NCBI GenBank assembly: GCA_030688105.1
Contig: JAUYIV010000316.1
Span: forward strand, 1 to 6,228
Length of the DNA stretch: 6,228 nucleotides
Source of the DNA: Actinomycetota bacterium
GTDB taxonomy: Bacteria > Actinomycetota > Acidimicrobiia > Spongiisociales > UBA11373
Direction: 5' to 3'
Shown here: one piece after another, positions 1-4,991 of the stretch
How the letters are laid out: each line of letters begins with the position of its first letter
Position numbering within the stretch: the first letter of the stretch is position 1
The notes under the pieces: model-generated
Told to the model about the DNA's origin: nothing
Databases searched by the model: none
Seen by the model: the letters and a program-made list of their open reading frames with translations, nothing else
Translations under genes and position numbers: made by a program

Positions 1-33
1 GTTGCTCGTGACGCGGCGCGGCCGCTCCTCCAT
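1..33 (-). CDS. 5' end of next dcw gene, probably FtsI (penicillin-binding protein), partial
   Basis: On the minus strand an ATG at 33-31 opens a frame that runs off the left edge. Only MEERPRRVTSN is visible. An AGGAGG ribosome-binding site at 43-38 lies 4 nt before the ATG, so the start is well supported. Identity comes only from context: in dcw clusters the gene after mraZ, rsmH and ftsL is normally ftsI/pbpB, the septal transpeptidase. A short basic N-terminus before a membrane anchor fits that, but no catalytic motif is in the window, so no symbol is given. It is separated from ftsL by about 200 bp, unusually wide for this cluster. Confidence 0.6.
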   Translation of the reverse strand, partial: MEERPRRVTSN

Positions 34-232
34 CGGTCCTCCTCACCTCAATCTTCCCGGGCCGATCTCAGAGAGGCCCTCGGCCCTCAGCCCTCGGCCC
101 TCGGCCGGAAATCCGGCTCAGGTCCGTCTTCGCCGCCGGCGGCGGCCAACAGACGGCGGTCGGCCCTCCACTCCGAGGCCCTCAGTCCTTCAGCCCTCGG
201 CCGGAATCGGGCTCACGGCCGATGGCCGTCTG
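34..232. repeat. Repeat-filled gap between ftsL and the next dcw gene
   Basis: This 199-bp gap holds two arrays of the 7-bp word CCCTCGG/CCCTCAG. The first has four exact-register copies at 77-104. The second, at 179-200, is CCCTCAG, an 8-mer TCCTTCAG, then CCCTCGG. Each array ends in a near-identical tail beginning CCGGAA and closing with GGCTCA (to 120 and 215). A 17-nt imperfect inverted repeat, 149-165 against 217-233 with two mismatches, encloses the second array and ends on the ftsL stop codon. A 14-bp perfect palindrome (CGCCGCC/GGCGGCG) sits at 131-144. I see no gene here. The ribosome-binding site of the downstream gene is at 43-38. Confidence 0.75.
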
Positions 233-652
233 TCATGGCTCCGCCCGGGCGCTCAGCAGTGCCTTGAGGTCGATCCAACGGGCCTCGATGCCCGGCCCGG
301 GATCACCCAGGCCGGGCACCTCAATCGTGAAGATCTCCCCGGGGAACACCATCCCCATGTCCTCTGCCAATCCCGCGATCCGCTCGGGCGACTGGAGCTC
401 GGTCACCCGGAGCCGCAGCTCCCAATACCGCGACTCCTCGGCGGCGATCCGAACCCGGAGGTCGTCGATGACGAACGCGCTCCTGTCGAGAGCGATCCGC
501 GACGACACCAGGAGAAGGAACGACGCCGACACGACGATCGCCAGTCCGATCCATCCACCGACGCGGCGACGGCGTGTCGACGGCCCGATGACCACATGGA
601 AGTCCCGGGCTCGAGGCAGCGGGAAGCCCACCGGTGCGCTGCGGGCAACCAT
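233..652 (-). CDS. ftsL: FtsL-like septum protein
   Basis: This 139-residue bitopic membrane protein is typical in size and position for FtsL, which with DivIC/FtsB links early and late divisome proteins and activates FtsW/FtsI. A basic cytoplasmic tail (about 1-32, ending RRRR) precedes one transmembrane helix at about 33-55. A short charged segment with coiled-coil character follows at about 57-88. The motif SPERIAGLAEDMGMVFPGE at 88-106 resembles the distal part of FtsL proteins. The C-terminal 30 residues are rich in Gly and Pro. Its ATG (652-650) overlaps the rsmH stop codon by one base (TGATG), implying translational coupling. FtsL proteins diverge strongly, so the name rests on topology, this motif and gene order together. 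Confidence 0.85.
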   Translation of the reverse strand: MVARSAPVGFPLPRARDFHVVIGPSTRRRRVGGWIGLAIVVSASFLLLVSSRIALDRSAFVIDDLRVRIAAEESRYWELRLRVTELQSPERIAGLAEDMGMVFPGEIFTIEVPGLGDPGPGIEARWIDLKALLSARAEP

Positions 653-1563
653 CAGATCCGCTCCGCCACACGAAGCCGGGCGCTCCGGGCTCGCGGGTTG
701 TCTTCGATCGCGGACAGGGACGGGATCTCAGGACGGCGGGTGAGGATACGGAGCTCTGTGATTCGATCGCACACGCACACCGGGAGCTCCGGTGGGCAGA
801 TGCAGTCGCGCGCCCCGGCGGCGAAGCGTTGCTTGACGATCCGGTCTTCGAGCGAGTGATACGAGATCACAATGAGCCTCCCCTCAGATCGCAGCAGCCG
901 CACGGCGAGCTCGAGCCCCTCGGTAAGTGCCGCCAGCTCGTCGTTGACCGCGATTCGGATGGCTTGAAAAGTTCGGCGGGCTGGGTGGGGCCGGTCTCGG
1001 CGTCCAGGCGGCACCGCCCCGGCGACCACGTCGGCGAGGTGCGTCGTGTCGCGGATGGGGCGGGCACCGACGATGGCGCGGGCGATGCGCCTCGCGAAGC
1101 GCTCTTCTCCGTACTCGCGGATGATCCGAGCGATCTCCTCCTCGTTCCATCGGTTGACCACCTCGTCGGCCGTCCATCCCGCGTCAGGGCCCATGCGCAT
1201 GTCGAGAGGTCCCTGGCGCCGGTAGGAGAACCCTCGCTCCCCCACGTCGAGCTGATGCGAGGAGACGCCGAGGTCGAATAGTGCTCCGGCGAGATCATCG
1301 ACGCCCTCCCTTTCGAGTAGCTCGTCGAGCGATCGGAAGTCGGCCGTATGGAACGCCATCCGCGGATGCGGCCGCTGCGGCCTGGCATCGGGATCGCGAT
1401 CGATTGCCAGGACCCGAGAGGCGGGCAGAGCCGCGAGGATCGCCTCCGTGTGCCCACCGCCCCCATACGTGGCGTCGAGGATCACTCCCCCGTCCAGGGG
1501 CAAGAGCCACGAAACGACCCGATCGACCATCACCGGCCGGTGGTATTGCGGAGGCCGGCCCAC
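652..1563 (-). CDS. rsmH: 16S rRNA (cytosine-1402-N4)-methyltransferase RsmH (MraW)
   Basis: RsmH uses S-adenosylmethionine to N4-methylate C1402 in the decoding centre of 16S rRNA. The 303-residue length is normal for the family. In order: YHRPVMV at 7-13; the SAM-binding loop DATYGGGGHT at 30-39; IDRD at 54-57; FDLGVSSHQLD at 96-106; RGFSY at 110-114; PLDMRM at 119-124; HPARRTFQAIRIAVNDEL at 193-210; and ISYHSLEDRIVK at 233-244. Four cysteines in CICPPELPVCVC (254-265) could bind a metal or form a structural cluster; that is inference. The start is GTG (1563-1561), with GGAGGG about 7 nt upstream. It lies 100 nt after mraZ and overlaps ftsL by one base. The ribosome-binding site lies inside one arm of a long inverted repeat, listed separately. 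Confidence 0.98.
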   Translation of the reverse strand: MGRPPQYHRPVMVDRVVSWLLPLDGGVILDATYGGGGHTEAILAALPASRVLAIDRDPDARPQRPHPRMAFHTADFRSLDELLEREGVDDLAGALFDLGVSSHQLDVGERGFSYRRQGPLDMRMGPDAGWTADEVVNRWNEEEIARIIREYGEERFARRIARAIVGARPIRDTTHLADVVAGAVPPGRRDRPHPARRTFQAIRIAVNDELAALTEGLELAVRLLRSEGRLIVISYHSLEDRIVKQRFAAGARDCICPPELPVCVCDRITELRILTRRPEIPSLSAIEDNPRARSARLRVAERI

Positions 1564-1644
1564 GGTCAGCCCTCCAGAGCGCTGGCGTCAATATGGAAGC
1601 GGGCGGAGTAAGGGGCTTTCCACGTGACATCCGGAGGGCTGACC
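1564..1644 (-). promoter_or_regulatory. Stem that can sequester the rsmH ribosome-binding site
   Basis: In the mraZ-rsmH gap the minus-strand RNA carries GGUCAGCCCUCCGGA (1644-1630) and, 51 nt later, UCUGGAGGGCUGACC (1578-1564). These pair over 15 bp with one G-U wobble; 12 of the pairs are consecutive Watson-Crick. The second arm contains the GGAGGG ribosome-binding site and abuts the GTG start. A further 6-bp helix (GUGGAA with UUCCAU) is possible inside the loop. No U-tract follows, so an intrinsic terminator is unlikely. What is seen is the pairing potential; translational control of rsmH is inference. Confidence 0.6.
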
Positions 1645-1663
1645 TTGGGTCGGGCCTCATCTT

Positions 1664-2095
1664 TCAGGTTCCTTCCTCGCTCAGGGACTCCTCGATCCCG
1701 GAATAGAGGTCGTCCGCCTCGTGGGAGTGCGATTCCCACGCGCCGGAGTCCCAGATCTCGACTCGATCCGCCACACCGAGGACCACCACGTCCTTGTCGA
1801 GTCCGGCATAGGTGCGGAGTGCCTGCGGGATCTGGACCCGTCCCTGCTTGTCCATCTGCTGATCTGCCGCGGCTCCGAAGAACGACCGCGCGTAGTTCCG
1901 GTTGGTCCGGTTGGTGCGGGGCAGCCGGTTGATCCTCGCCACCTCCTCCTCCCACCGGTCCAGCGGGAAGACATAGAGGCAGTGCTCCTGGCCCTTGGTC
2001 ACGACCAGTCCCCGGGATAGCCGTTCGCGGAACTTGGCGGGCATGACCACCCGCCCCTTCTCGTCCACGCTGTGCTGGTACTCGCCGAGGAACAC
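1664..2095 (-). CDS. mraZ: MraZ, transcriptional regulator of the dcw operon
   Basis: MraZ is an AbrB-like (SpoVT/AbrB-fold) DNA-binding protein that forms ring oligomers and represses its own promoter at the head of the dcw cluster. The 143-residue length is normal. Both tandem domains are visible: DEKGRVVMPAKFR at 11-23 and DKQGRVQIPQALR at 82-94. The start is GTG (2095-2093) giving MFLGEYQHSV, the expected N-terminus, with GGAG (2106-2103) 7 nt upstream. The last 25 or so residues are acidic and look unstructured. A stronger ribosome-binding sequence, AAGGAGG at 2132-2126, lies further upstream but out of frame with this start. Four 10-bp-spaced MraZ boxes precede the gene. Confidence 0.97.
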   Translation of the reverse strand: MFLGEYQHSVDEKGRVVMPAKFRERLSRGLVVTKGQEHCLYVFPLDRWEEEVARINRLPRTNRTNRNYARSFFGAAADQQMDKQGRVQIPQALRTYAGLDKDVVVLGVADRVEIWDSGAWESHSHEADDLYSGIEESLSEEGT

Positions 2096-2173
2096 TCGGT
2101 TGCTCCGTCCTGTGCACCGTCATCGCCTCCTTGGTGAAGGCGCTGGGTTGGGGACACGCCTGTCCCTGGTTCT

Positions 2174-2214
2174 CCACGTTGCACCACTTTCGCCCACTAC
2201 GCGCCACTTGTCAA
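2174..2214 (-). promoter_or_regulatory. dcw promoter with four MraZ boxes
   Basis: Read on the minus strand, GTGG occurs four times at exactly 10-bp spacing (2207-2204, 2197-2194, 2187-2184, 2177-2174). The first three are preceded by A and the last by C. Tandem TGG-type repeats at this spacing are the known MraZ operator. A perfect -35 hexamer TTGACA (2214-2209) abuts the first box. The best -10, at 17-bp spacing, is GAAAGT (2191-2186), which is poor. The boxes cover the whole spacer and the -10, as expected for autorepression. The mRNA leader would be about 85 nt. Confidence 0.85.
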
Positions 2215-2286
2215 CACATTTCTCCCCCTGGGCTCCCCCGAGGCTCCCCGGCTTGGTGAGGGGCGGAGGGAGGACCGCGACGGCCC

Positions 2287-2292
2287 TAGCCT
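2287..2292 (+). promoter_or_regulatory. Candidate -10 of the short-chain dehydrogenase gene (leaderless)
   Basis: TAGCCT sits 7 nt before the GTG at 2300, and no ribosome-binding site lies at usable distance. The arrangement suits a leaderless transcript starting at or next to the start codon, which is common in Actinomycetota. No convincing -35 is seen. Confidence 0.4.
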
Positions 2293-2299
2293 TCCCGGG

Positions 2300-3046
2300 G
2301 TGCTCAGCACCCGCCTCATCCTCGTGACCGGCGCCTCGAGCGGGATCGGCCGGGGCCTGGCCCTCGAGTATGCCCGCCACGGCGCCCGGGTCTGGGCGGT
2401 GGCCCGGAGCGCAGATGCGCTGGCGCAGCTGCCCGTCGACGCGGAGGGACGGGTCACCCCGGTGCCGGCCGATGTCACCACCGCCGCCGGGCGTCGCGCC
2501 ATCGCCACGTCCGTGGAGCACGAAGGCGGGTGCCTCGACGTCGTCGTCCACGCCGCAGGGATGCTGGGCTCGGTGGGTGTCCCTCTCGTCGACTACCCGG
2601 AGGACGAATGGCGGTCGGTGTTCGAGGTCAACGTCACCGCGGTGCACCTGCTCCACCAGCGGCTCGCCCCCTTCCTCGAGCGAGGCACCGCTCCGGCGGT
2701 GATCGGCCTCGCCTCCACCGTCGGCAGGGAGCCCCGGGCGGGATGGGGCATGTATGCCGTGTCGAAGCACGCCCTCGAAGGCTGGCTCGGCACCCTCGCT
2801 CAGGAGTGGGAAACGGGCCGGGTCTACTCGGTCAACCCCGGTGGCACTCGAACCCCGATGCGCGCCCAGGCGAGACCCGACGAGGACCCCGGCACGGTCC
2901 CCACCCCCGAGCAGATTGCCCCACTCTTCTTGAGGCTGGCGCATTCGGACGCCCCCGAGCCGTCGGGCGCCCGCCTCGAGGCCGGGGCTTGGATCGGGCG
3001 CGATCCGTGGGAGGGGCTTGGACCCAGACGCGCCCGAGGCCTGTGA
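2300..3046 (+). CDS. Short-chain dehydrogenase/reductase (SDR family)
   Basis: This 248-residue classical SDR probably oxidises or reduces an alcohol or ketone with NAD(P)(H) in the cytoplasm. The cofactor loop TGASSGIG is at 10-17, D58 is the usual adenine-ring contact, and HAAG at 84-87 replaces the common NNAG. The catalytic set is N111, S139, Y152 and K156 (YAVSK). PGGTRT at 180-185 follows the last core strand. The basic residue in VWAVARS (31-37) hints at NADPH, weakly. The substrate cannot be told. The start is GTG with no ribosome-binding site, so translation may be leaderless; no better upstream start is visible. It diverges from mraZ. The last seven codons and the stop fall inside the first unit of a 61-bp tandem duplication, so the C-terminus (PRRARGL) is probably repeat-derived. 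Confidence 0.92.
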   Translation: MLSTRLILVTGASSGIGRGLALEYARHGARVWAVARSADALAQLPVDAEGRVTPVPADVTTAAGRRAIATSVEHEGGCLDVVVHAAGMLGSVGVPLVDYPEDEWRSVFEVNVTAVHLLHQRLAPFLERGTAPAVIGLASTVGREPRAGWGMYAVSKHALEGWLGTLAQEWETGRVYSVNPGGTRTPMRAQARPDEDPGTVPTPEQIAPLFLRLAHSDAPEPSGARLEAGAWIGRDPWEGLGPRRARGL

Positions 3047-3158
3047 CGCGGTCTGGCCGTTGGCGGCCGGCTGACCGCTGACCGCCAGACGCGCCCTCAA
3101 GCCTCCGACGCGATCTGGCCGTTGGCGGTTGGCCGACCGCTCACCGCCGACCGCCAGA
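3024..3158. repeat. 61-bp tandem duplication with heptad arrays, overlapping the SDR stop
   Basis: CCAGACGCGCCC occurs at 3024-3035 and 3085-3096, 61 bp apart. Each copy is followed by a loop, then GACGCG-R-TCTGGCCGTTGGCGG, then a heptad run. Copy 1 has five heptads (3055-3089: GGCCGTT, GGCGGCC, GGCTGAC, CGCTGAC, CGCCAGA). Copy 2 has six (3117-3158: GGCCGTT, GGCGGTT, GGCCGAC, CGCTCAC, CGCCGAC, CGCCAGA). CCAGA and TCTGG alternate (3024, 3052, 3085, 3114, 3154), so alternative hairpins are possible. The first, CCAGACGCG with CGCGGTCTGG (one bulge), spans the SDR stop codon and could serve as a terminator. Confidence 0.85.
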
Positions 3159-3159
3159 G

Positions 3160-3246
3160 ATCCAAGAGCCAAGATTCAAGATACGAGCGCCACCGCCACG
3201 CTGATCTTGACCCTCTTCTTGGCTCTTGACTCTTGGCTCTTGGATT
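3160..3246. repeat. Long inverted repeat built from heptads
   Basis: The arms at 3160-3181 and 3224-3245 are reverse complements over 22 nt with one mismatch, 42 nt apart. The left arm reads as heptads ATCCAAG, AGCCAAG, ATTCAAG, ATACGAG (3160-3187). The right reads TTGGCTC, TTGACTC, TTGGCTC, TTGGATT (3219-3246). It lies between the SDR and LapA-like genes. No T-run follows on either strand, so it is not a classic terminator. AT content is higher here than in neighbouring DNA. Confidence 0.85.
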
Positions 3247-3321
3247 CCGGTTGACGGGCGACGGGAGACGGCCCAACCGCGACAGGCGGCCCTCACCCAG
3301 CAGAGCGAACATCGCCTCCCG

Positions 3322-3327
3322 TATCAT
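3322..3327 (+). promoter_or_regulatory. Candidate -10 of the LapA-like gene (leaderless)
   Basis: TATCAT matches TANNNT well and ends 6 nt before the ATG at 3334. There is no ribosome-binding site, so the transcript is probably leaderless. A -35 at 17-bp spacing (AGCAGA) is weak. Confidence 0.5.
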
Positions 3328-3333
3328 TCCCCT

Positions 3334-3651
3334 ATGACCAACGACCGCCCCGACACCCAGAGTCAGACCGTCGCAAAGCCCAACCGGTGGATCGGCCCAC
3401 TGATCCTCCTCGTTCTTCTCATCACCCCGATCGTGATCCTCATCGTGTCCAACACCGAGTCGTCGACGGTGGCGTGGGCGCAATACGAATGGGATGCGCC
3501 CCACTGGCTGGTGCTGAGCGCGACGTTCGTCGCCGGCGCCATCGGCGGCAAGCTGTTCGGGTGGGTGTGGAGGACGTGGCGCCGCCGGCGCCGGCGTCAT
3601 GCCATGGAGCTCGAGATGTTCCGAAGGCACGCCGCCGAAGAGGGAGACTGA
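3334..3651 (+). CDS. Small LapA-domain (DUF1049-like) membrane protein
   Basis: This 105-residue protein has two predicted transmembrane helices, at about 19-39 (GPLILLVLLITPIVILIVSN) and 58-80. A short extracytoplasmic loop rich in Thr, Ser and Trp lies between them. A strongly basic WRRRRRRH stretch at 82-89 and a charged tail follow. The layout (hydrophobic helix, SN-T near its end, second helix with AGAIGGKLFG, then arginines) is that of the lipopolysaccharide-assembly protein A domain family. In Gram-positive bacteria the function of these proteins is not settled. The frame is open back to a TTG at 3226, but those codons fall in an intergenic repeat. The ATG at 3334, just after a good -10, is the better start. 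Confidence 0.8.
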   Translation: MTNDRPDTQSQTVAKPNRWIGPLILLVLLITPIVILIVSNTESSTVAWAQYEWDAPHWLVLSATFVAGAIGGKLFGWVWRTWRRRRRRHAMELEMFRRHAAEEGD

Positions 3652-3674
3652 GACGACGGGCGTCGCCCGTCGTC
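3652..3674 (+). terminator. GC-rich hairpin terminator after the LapA-like gene
   Basis: A perfect inverted repeat starts on the base after the TGA stop: GACGACGGGC, loop GTC, GCCCGTCGTC. No T-run follows. Strong hairpins without a U-tract, placed directly at stop codons, are a common candidate terminator form in high-GC Actinomycetota. Confidence 0.65.
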
Positions 3675-3781
3675 GCCTCCCGCCTTCCGCCTCCAGAAAG
3701 CGGGCACCGAAACCCGAAGGGCGAACCCGAACGGGCGCGTCACTCCTGCCGGAGGCGGGAGGCGGGCGGCGGTAGGCGGGA
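3674..3781. repeat. Inverted pair of GGAGGCG heptad arrays
   Basis: On the left, CGCCTCC, CGCCTTC, CGCCTCC (3674-3694) is the reverse complement of the family word. On the right, GGAGGCG, GGAGGCG, GGCGGCG, GTAGGCG run from 3751 to 3778. The arms can pair imperfectly across a 56-nt centre. The right array abuts the candidate promoter of the HNH gene. The word matches the arrays at 6013 and 6159. Confidence 0.8.
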
Positions 3782-3788
3782 GAGTTGG

Positions 3789-3794
3789 TATCGT
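3789..3794 (+). promoter_or_regulatory. Candidate -10 of the HNH gene
   Basis: TATCGT lies 10 nt before the ATG at 3805. There is no ribosome-binding site between them, so a leaderless or near-leaderless mRNA is likely. The -35 position falls inside the GGAGGCG array and has no consensus match. Confidence 0.4.
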
Positions 3795-3804
3795 CCCGAT
3801 TCGC

Positions 3805-4308
3805 ATGGCTCAAGCGCTCGTGCTGAACGCGTCATTCGAGCCACTATCAGTGGTGTCGGCGCGGCGCGCCGTCGTCCTCGTCGTCAGGGAGAAGGCCGAG
3901 CTGGTCCATTCACAGGACGAGGTCTGGCGTTCCGAGCGGCTCGAGGTTCAGGTCCCGACGGTGATCCGGCTGCGACGCTACGTGCGCCTGCCATACCGTC
4001 GGCGGGTCCCCCTCAACCGACGCGCCGTCTTTGCCCGCGATCTTCACATTTGCCAGTACTGCGGCCACGGGGCCGAGAACCTCGACCATGTTGTTCCCCG
4101 GTCGCGGGGCGGCACCCATACCTGGGAGAACGTCGTCGCCGCCTGCCGACGCTGCAATACCCGCAAGGGGGACCGCACCCCCGACGAAGCGGGGATGGGC
4201 CTGGTGGTCGGGTCCCCGCGCGCCCCGCGCGAGCACGGGTGGCTGCTCGTTGGCCTCGGGGCGCCGCCCCACCCGTCGTGGCACGCCTACCTCGGCGCAG
4301 CAAGGTGA
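3805..4308 (+). CDS. HNH endonuclease-like protein
   Basis: This 167-residue protein carries a zinc-ribbon HNH fold. C83-x2-C86 (CQYC) and C114-x2-C117 (CRRC) form the metal-binding pairs. DHVVPRSRGG (94-103) supplies the metal and catalytic D94-H95, and N109 and N118 fill the following HNH positions. The N-terminus (VLNASFEPLSVVSARRAVVLVVREKAE, about residues 6-32) and VIRLRRYVRLPYRRRVPLNRRAVFARD (53-79) resemble a single-domain HNH family widespread in Actinomycetota. Substrate and role are not established to my knowledge; general nucleic-acid cleavage is inferred from the fold. The tail after about 135 (GSPRAPREHGW onward) is low in recognisable motifs. ATG 3805 is chosen because the conserved N-terminus begins there. 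I see no phage, toxin or restriction partner beside it. Confidence 0.9.
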   Translation: MAQALVLNASFEPLSVVSARRAVVLVVREKAELVHSQDEVWRSERLEVQVPTVIRLRRYVRLPYRRRVPLNRRAVFARDLHICQYCGHGAENLDHVVPRSRGGTHTWENVVAACRRCNTRKGDRTPDEAGMGLVVGSPRAPREHGWLLVGLGAPPHPSWHAYLGAAR

Positions 4309-4321
4309 GAAACGGAACGGT

Positions 4322-4374
4322 CCGCAGTCGACCATGCCCGCGCCCCTACGGCTGCCGCCAACGGTCGACTCCGG
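4322..4374 (+). terminator. Possible hairpin after the HNH gene
   Basis: AGTCGACC (4326-4333) and GGTCGACT (4363-4370) form a perfect 8-bp stem. Three more pairs follow beyond one mismatch, enclosing a 29-nt loop. It starts 14 nt after the HNH stop codon. There is no T-run and the loop is long, so a terminator role is tentative. Confidence 0.3.
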
Positions 4375-4438
4375 GCTCCTAGCCCCCAAGCCTCGTGGAA
4401 TCACTCTCCGTGCCCCAGTCCGGCACTTTGAGTGGTGT

Positions 4439-4457
4439 TAGGCTCTCGGCCGGGAGG
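4439..4457 (+). promoter_or_regulatory. Candidate -10 and ribosome-binding site of the resolvase-like gene
   Basis: TAGGCT (4439-4444) is a plausible -10. GGGAGG (4452-4457) lies 5 nt before the GTG at 4463 and supports that start. No good -35 is seen. This is the only plus-strand gene in the window with a clear ribosome-binding site. Confidence 0.45.
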
Positions 4458-4462
4458 TTCCG

Positions 4463-4987
4463 GTGCGCGTCGTGGGCTACGTACGCGAGTCCGCCGACCC
4501 GTCCGCGGGGAGGTCGGGGTTCGAGCAGCAGGAGACAATCCGCCGCCATGCCGTCGAACATGGCCACGCATTGGTTGCGGTCTGTCAGGATGCCCGCTCC
4601 CCCGGTGAGGCCCTCGGGAGGGACGGCTACCTGGGCCTTCTGGGCGTGATCGCCTCCGGCGCAGTCGATGCAGTGCTTCTCCCCGGGGTGGCCGTGCTGT
4701 CCTCCGACCAGATCGTGCAGGAGATCATGTTATGGGACCTCCGCACCCGAGGGGTGCGGGTCATCTCGACCGATGACGCCGACCTCACCCTCCTCGACGC
4801 GGAAGCCGAGCCAGGGCCGAGCCGGATGCTGATCCGCGACGTGCTGCAGAGGGTGGGCGAGCACGCCCGCTACATGAACACCCTCGAATTCGCTCCCCCC
4901 GGGATCCCCCCCGACGGCGACGTGATGATCCACATCATCCAGGCCGACGAAGCGGAGGCGAACGCGATGCCGTCCCCCGAACGCTGA
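4463..4987 (+). CDS. Serine recombinase (resolvase) N-terminal-domain protein, probably not catalytic
   Basis: The 174 residues match the resolvase/invertase catalytic fold. VVGYVRES (3-10) places R8 and the nucleophile S10 as in gamma-delta resolvase. FEQQETIRRHAVEHGHALV (20-38) follows the usual helix, and R53 sits in the position of the conserved RxG arginine. At 75-84 the family's DRLxRD stretch reads VAVLSSDQI, so both catalytic arginines (R68 and R71 in gamma-delta) are missing. No helix-turn-helix DNA-binding domain follows: the protein ends about 35 residues after the fold with LEFAPPGIPPDGDV and an acidic tail. A role in recombination is therefore doubtful, and a regulatory or structural use of the fold is possible. 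The start is GTG with GGGAGG 5 nt upstream. No inverted repeats or other transposon parts flank it. Confidence 0.8.
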   Translation: MRVVGYVRESADPSAGRSGFEQQETIRRHAVEHGHALVAVCQDARSPGEALGRDGYLGLLGVIASGAVDAVLLPGVAVLSSDQIVQEIMLWDLRTRGVRVISTDDADLTLLDAEAEPGPSRMLIRDVLQRVGEHARYMNTLEFAPPGIPPDGDVMIHIIQADEAEANAMPSPER

Positions 4988-4991
4988 GAGC

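Noticed and set aside
215..229. ACGGCC-GAT-GGCCGT hairpin as a terminator for ftsL
   Set aside because: The stem is short, no T-run follows, and the operon appears to continue; treated as part of the larger inverted repeat.
2..859. Long plus-strand open frame across the ftsL region
   Set aside because: It is antisense to ftsL and the end of rsmH, has an Arg/Pro/Ser-rich composition and no domain; a shadow of GC-rich coding DNA.
1566..2207. Minus-strand open frame overlapping mraZ, with a strong AAGGAGG before an internal start
   Set aside because: Mostly the alternative frame of mraZ, with no recognisable protein features. The ribosome-binding site itself is kept as a finding, but the frame is not called a gene.
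2120..3172. Long minus-strand open frame opposite the SDR gene
   Set aside because: The SDR frame on the plus strand has a full set of family motifs; this one has none.
3226..3333. Longer LapA-like protein starting at TTG 3226
   Set aside because: The extra codons lie in an intergenic inverted repeat. A -10 followed directly by the ATG at 3334 fits better.
3387..4382. 331-codon plus-strand frame across the LapA-like and HNH genes
   Set aside because: It overlaps two genes with clear family features in other frames and is Arg/Pro-rich low-complexity sequence.
4463..4987. Insertion sequence or transposon carrying the resolvase-like gene
   Set aside because: No terminal inverted repeats, target duplications or transposase are found around it.
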